NCBI GenBank assembly: GCA_031763025.1
Contig: JASSKH010000019.1
Span: 10,972,009 to 11,036,008 of the forward strand
Length of the DNA stretch: 64,000 bases
Source of the DNA: Macrocystis pyrifera
Lineage: Eukaryota; Sar; Phaeophyceae; Laminariales; Laminariaceae
Reading direction: 5' to 3'
Numbering within the stretch: the first letter of the stretch is position 1; every line of letters starts with the position of its first letter. The notes beneath the pieces were generated by a model. The model made no database searches. It was not told where the DNA came from and saw only the letters and a list, made by a program, of their open reading frames with translations. A program made the translations under genes and the position numbers. This document shows positions 58,862-64,000 of the stretch, piece by piece.

Positions 58862-60895
58862 AGGAGAACGACACGACCTGAAAATATAATACATGTGCAG
58901 GTACTACAGGGTATTACCATACGCACTGCTGTGGCGCAGACTATAGATTTTACGTGGCGAAATATATACAAAGAATATGACAGAGCAACAAAGTGGTACG
59001 ACAACGTGCCATCTTAGATACTATTCTTGATACAAACCTAAGACGGTCAACCATAGTGTAGTTCGGCAGGTAAGGGGTAGACCATGCAGGGGCGACCCGT
59101 GTCGGATACACCTTGGAATGCATACCAGGTGTCAATGTAGGGCTACTCTCCGGTTGATCGGTATGTAGAGCATTCAGGATCCTGCATCGGTGGCGCCCGG
59201 CCTTATATGCGACTTTATAGTACTTCTTGCTGGGGCTTCTAACTTGAGCAGGTCCACAAACTCCACCCAAACAATTATATTGAGATGAAGCGAGAGTTCA
59301 ACCCGATGACCTAGTATGCATGCAACTAACAGCGTCCAAACCACAAATGGTGTCACGACGATAAACAACGGAATTCCGCATATCAGACATGCATCGTTTG
59401 AAAACCCCCTGCCACTCTTAACGTAGAGAGATAGCCAACAGAAGGAAAGACATTAAGACTACAGCGAAGACGGAAGAATACGGAACCGACGACAAAGGGA
59501 GTCCACGGCCTAGGGGCAGACGTTTGTATAGAGAGGGCCACATATGTAGCGATCAAACCGTCGACCTGCGGTTGTTTTGGGGGCACGAAGTATTCTCCAT
59601 TGAAGAGCCGTACGATTCTCCCTTTACGACGTGGGGGAGACAATCCGCGGTGCTGCAGTCAATTTATGTTTAACCATGAGCAGGGCGGTATGGGAAACGG
59701 TGAGATTGTAAGGGCGAAGGGGCCCGACTTTCAAGGCACGAAGATATTGGCTCCCAGCTTGATACGAGTCAAGACAAACAAGCGATCGGAATGTTGTGCA
59801 GTGTCCGACTTGGAGTATACCAGCAAGCTGCTGAAGTTCACCCCGCGCCACATTGCAGTGGAGTAGAAGGTGTGAATTGATTGTCATATACAAGGCAGCC
59901 CAAGTCGAACATAAAACAACGTTCGCACTCTAGGAGAGGGGAATGCATCCAGAAGCGGTAGAGGGCGTGATGGATGTTTCGTCTATGCCAGATTCCAAGC
60001 TGCTTCTTGGAGTCAACTTGTCTTGCAGCCACCCCATCTGCCAACCAGGTAGGCCCATTTAATAAAAGATAACCATGGTCACACCTGGAGACATGTGTTC
60101 CTCGCGCCTTCTATAAACCTCAACACTATTACAGAAGGAGAAATCTTGGATTATATGAAAAGTGAACGGTCTACCCAACCCGCGCACACCTGGTAGGCGC
60201 TTCTATCCAATTACGCTATGGGCACGAAGCCCATAAAATTCCAAATGTATATGTTTGGCACTCACGGCCTACGGGGATATACTCAATCGTTTTATACCTC
60301 AATCGGCCGCCAAACATTCAAACTGAATAGCGGTAAACATCAGTACCGATTGAACGAAGTACACACGGCGAGGAGAGAATAACTGTGCGACAATGATGGT
60401 AAGGGAACAGAACAACACCGCCCCGACTATGACAGTACATTTGCATGCTTGGTAACACCATGAATTCATTCAGCCCATGCACTCCAAAGTACGGAAAAAA
60501 TGGGTATATCAGGCCTGACGGGATTGATCCTGCGAACGCAACACCTAGGTCGCCGTTGAAACCAGTTGGGAATTTTATGTGCTCCTTCTGAGCATCATCC
60601 GTGGGTCATGGCATCTGCGAGTAGGTGAGATAGGGTGTTAGAGCGACACGTGCAATTGAAGGGGAAAATGTAAGTCGTCCGTAGTCTGTTGAAGTTACAG
60701 TTAAGTTGAAGTGAAACTGATATTCAGAACGAAAGTTTTGGAAAGTAACCTCTGAAAGGATAGAGCAACGTGCTTCTGCCACGAAAATTGCTCGTCCGAG
60801 GCTGGCGTGAATGAGCGCTGAGACGCCTCAACTTCGAAGGGACAGCGGATGTACACTAGGGACATTCCTATACATGTGCCGCTTGGGCCACTCAC
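58862..60895. other. Downstream of the alkaline phosphatase, last exon not found
   Basis: The terminal exon of the phosphatase should lie here, but I could not place it. A minus-strand tRNA-like A-box word (CATAGCGTAATTGGATAG) lies at 60.20-60.22 kb with a poor B box. Frames at 59.4-59.9 kb are open on both strands without a domain. Confidence 0.35.
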
Positions 60896-63872
60896 AGTAC
60901 ATGACGTCGAAGATGTGAGTCTGCTCCACCGTTCCGGTAAAGAGATGAGACCACGGCCCCTGGGCGTACACCGCCACATCTTTGAACGGAATCCATTATT
61001 GAACGGTAACCATGAGAACAGTGACGGCGGGAGAACAAAAGGTTAGAGAGGTTCGAATACTGAATATATCACTTTTCCGGGTTTTGATCAGTATATCCAA
61101 ACGCCCTCGCCTATATCATAAACAATGCTGACTGGGCAATGGCCCAGATGATTGGCCTCCCAGTGCACAACGTTATGACTACAAATTGTGACTTACCAGC
61201 ACCAGAATGCGTCTCGGACGCCATGGGTAACAGCGACTGCTGAATGTAGTTGGGATCCATCGCCTCGTTGTTCGTTACCGTAGGGCGTAAGACGACACCA
61301 TGTTCGGAAGCGTTTATATAGTTGGGTCCTCGTTCCTGACAAAACAAAGGACAAATTGATCGAATAAACGGCGTTCACATGGCATACAGTACGAATGATT
61401 GCATGCACCCATCTTTGCCACCCCAACCGGCAACGACGAGCCTTTCATATGCGCGACACGCGAGGGATTATACTTCACAACTTGAAGGTTGTTCTCCTCG
61501 AGTGACTACTGGCCTTTACATCTGCAGAGCTAGATTTATGCGAAGGGTGAAAATGCCTTGAACAAAGAACAAACATGATGGGCACGAACGCACGCGCCGG
61601 CGAGCACCAGGTAACGCAGACACCCATGCCAATTTGGCCCAGAACAACTGATGAGGCCTACGCCCCACGCACTACAAACATCCTCATTGTGCGAGGCACT
61701 CACGAATAAGACGGATCCCGGCCATTGCCGACCGAAATCACAGTGTAGGGTAGCCCATCCGCTGCAACGTTCGGAACACCGGTGTGCTTTGTGGCCGATC
61801 TGTCGACCGCCATGCAAAGGCCCGTCACGGATGAGCCACGACCACAGTATCCGTTGTATGAAACAGAATGGCCATGGTCAGCTGTTGAGATTATAAGTGT
61901 CTCCCAAGATTTGGTGTTATCCATAGCGTACTGGACAGCCTCTTGGTACGCAATGCTGTCCTGGAATCTGTCTCGGCCACGAACGCGACACCGACAGTTT
62001 GAGGGAGATTCAAAGGCGAACGGGTGTAGGGTGAGTGTTGGAGACACTTCACACCCATTTCCATTTATTGTCGGCATGATCAAAGTGAGCATAGGGCCTC
62101 CTTCATTCTCAACACAAATACAATTCATGCTGGGTTGCGCTCACGATGTTTTTTGTGACCTACACCAACGCGGATAGCATACCGTCTCATTGTCGGCCGC
62201 TTGCTACAGTTAACATACCTATAAAATTTTAGACCCCTGTTGGTAGGAGTCCTATACGTCTCCTAACAACCGAGTTTGGGGCAAATTGTAACCTGAGCAA
62301 AACACGCAATCCCTTGGCGACTTTTCATGCAAGGAATGACCCAGCAATACGCCCAGGAAAATTCAAAAAGGTTATTAGCTCATCCATTTAAGAGCACCGG
62401 CAGTGAGACTTGGCTGGGCTCGAACCTTCTACGGCAACACCGGACGGGAGTAACTAAACCATTCGGAGGCTTTTTCTTGTGAGCGCTCTATGTGGCACCC
62501 ACAAACCGGCTTCGACAATAACTTGTATTTAAGCCCAACACATAATCTAGAATCACGCATGGCGTTTGCGGTGTGGGGCCGACACTATCACTTGGTGACG
62601 TACATACTTACGCCCGTGCCGGTTCGTAGTTTTACGTGAAACGTATCTCGTAGAGGGCAGACGAACTCACGTGCGGTGCAGGTTTCCTGCGTGGTTGGCG
62701 TGGTCTACTCGGCCTGCCTCAACCAAGAGGTAGTAGCCTTCCGGGTTGCCGGAGAGAAACTCTATGGCAGCTTTAGTCATCTCTAAGATGGACGGCTCGT
62801 CGCTTTCGTCGCCCTCGGACAGGCGGTCATGGTCATAGCTCAGGTGACTAGAAGCAAACAAGCCAAGAACCTTGCCATCGCTAGGCCGTGGAGCAATCAG
62901 AGACGGACGCCGTTGCGGGACGTTCGGGGTAGGCTCAAATCGTTACGAACGCCGCAGGAGAATAGCTGAGTTCATGGCGAAAAAGTGTATTCCCATTCAT
63001 CGATGTCAACTACGAAACAATTTGTTTCAAGAGCCCGTTCTGTTTGTATTCTTCCGCTGTGTCGTCGGCAGTGAAACCACCGGGGCATTTCGTCAACGAC
63101 GGTTCGTTCGAACGCAACAACCAAGTGATGTCAATTTCCAACATCAAAGCAACAGTTGAGGAAGAAGCAGAAGTTAACTTCAAGCAAAGCCGAGAGTTTC
63201 CTACTACGTACACAGTTTGAATTCGCCAGACTATAGTCTACCTGTTACGTTGGTTAGCTGTGTCCCGCTCAATACTACGTAGTTAGACGTGATGATTTCA
63301 CGCGTTCTTGATAATGCGCTAACAAATATGACAGAGTCTTTCATGTGTTTTTTTTCATTTAGTGCGAGAGATATTACTGAGTAAAAAGATAAAAAAAAAT
63401 ACAAAACAACGCCACCTTGTATAAGCTATCGCTTACCAAGAAGCCTGCAAGTGAAGGAGACGTTATAACAGGGACCTGAAACATCTGCTAACCGTCTAAT
63501 CCTTTCCAGCATGGGGTCTATCTGGGAGAAAATCGAAAAACGGAAGCTGATGTAAGGCACCTCTCTTTGAACTCGATGCACGAGTGGCCCTTGGCAAAGT
63601 TTTCTAGGTACAGTCACTCACATGTTGGAGAAGTCGATGTCCAGGAATTCTTGTTTTGTCTGAGCAATCGTTACTCCAGCGTCGGCAGCCTCACCGATGA
63701 GGTCGCGTCCATCCATACGGTTCCCCCTCACACCCAGTAGATCCACCTCCGATTCGTTGTAGAAATTGGCCTTACCGCCGCCAGCGGCGAAGTCGACCAG
63801 GTTACCCTCTCCCGTCATGGAAACGATGAGCTGTCGTCCAAACGATTGCGCAGGCGTCGCGTAAACCCACGT
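60896..63872 (-). CDS. Alkaline phosphatase (PhoA family), five internal exons, 5' part outside window
   Basis: The enzyme hydrolyses phosphate monoesters, usually outside the cell or in the secretory route, to recover phosphate. Exons on the minus strand: 63872-63622, 62880-62671, 61967-61704, 61335-61197, 60979-60896. All have GT donors (GTGAGT or GTAAGT) and AG acceptors. Exon 1 has AAGGGKANF and RMDGRDLIGEA. Exon 2 has EAGRVDHANHAG, where D and the second H bind metal. Exon 3 has ISTADHGHS, with the metal-binding DH pair, and LPYTVISVGNG. Exon 4 has MDPNYIQQSLLPMASETHSG, with the ligand His. Exon 5 has DVAVYAQGPWSHLF. Joins 1-2, 2-3 and 4-5 keep phase and restore the family spacing. Join 3-4 does not (phase 2 into phase 0), so a small exon or an indel is hidden in that 368-base intron. 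The nucleophile Ser exon lies beyond 64000. Confidence 0.9.
62395..62480 (-). other. tRNA-like (Pol III promoter-like) remnant in a phosphatase intron
   Basis: The minus strand has ATGGTTTAGTTAC (A-box-like) followed about 35 bases later by AGGTTCGAGCCCAG (a good B box). The T-arm and acceptor stems do not pair properly, so this is not a working tRNA. It may be the head of another SINE family. Confidence 0.35.
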
Positions 63873-64000
63873 CTTGAATATGTGTTTTTTTCAATTCAAT
63901 TGTCCTTTTTTTTTTCCGCGTACCCTTGTCTCCTGTCGCTCAGCAACCGATAGTGAAATAATCACGCCCACGAGTAAACTATGCGAACGCTGCAATAGCT
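63873..64000. other. Intron or upstream exon of the alkaline phosphatase
   Basis: The first acceptor candidate is TTCAAG at 63873-63878. It is not pyrimidine-rich, so exon 1 may extend further upstream than given. A T run lies at 63905-63915 on the plus strand. Confidence 0.4.

Overview
The window reads as nuclear DNA of a eukaryote. Recognisable genes are split into short exons by GT-AG introns, there is no operon structure, and most of the sequence is old, mutated repeats: a LINE, tRNA-headed SINEs, hAT and mariner-like DNA transposons, MITEs, a possible copia relic and minisatellites. Long CTG/TGC runs, the repeat style and a secreted vWD/root-cap-like gene fit a stramenopile, most likely a brown alga. 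That assignment is inference, because no rRNA or organelle marker is present.

Layout. 0-2 kb: 3' half of a dead LINE and its tail. 3.2-3.5 kb: a SINE. 3.8-6.9 kb: two cysteine-rich, zinc-finger-like exons on either side of about 2.6 kb of CTG-rich tandem repeat. 7.4 kb: a foldback element. 8.9-12.8 kb: repeats, a second LINE piece and a second SINE. 13-15.8 kb: a large degenerate minisatellite. 15-17 kb: two copies of a ~112-bp MITE and a third LINE piece. 18.1-18.7 kb: possible copia retrotransposon relics. 19.3-20.7 kb: two blocks, each repeated elsewhere in the window. 21.6-22.5 kb: a mariner/Stowaway-like element with clean inverted repeats. 22.8-27 kb: tandem and dispersed repeats. 27.7-32.2 kb: three more SINEs, two of them as an inverted pair. 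35.0-36.3 kb: a hAT transposon with a perfect 8-bp target duplication. 36.6-45 kb: a cysteine-rich protein fragment, an orphan signal-peptide exon, an intact 303-codon exon of a secreted vWD/root-cap-like protein, and a broken copy of its 3' end. 47-51 kb: more LINE-tail and dispersed repeats. 54-59 kb: MITE, hairpin repeats and a dead gene joining a Pif1-type helicase C-terminus to a USP-like cysteine protease. 60.9-63.9 kb: five exons of an alkaline phosphatase on the minus strand, cut by the window end.

Only the alkaline phosphatase and the vWD-like gene look like living host genes. They show no functional link beyond both probably acting outside the plasma membrane or in the secretory route. 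The rest is mostly a record of transposition and decay. Its most unusual item is the Pif1-USP relic.
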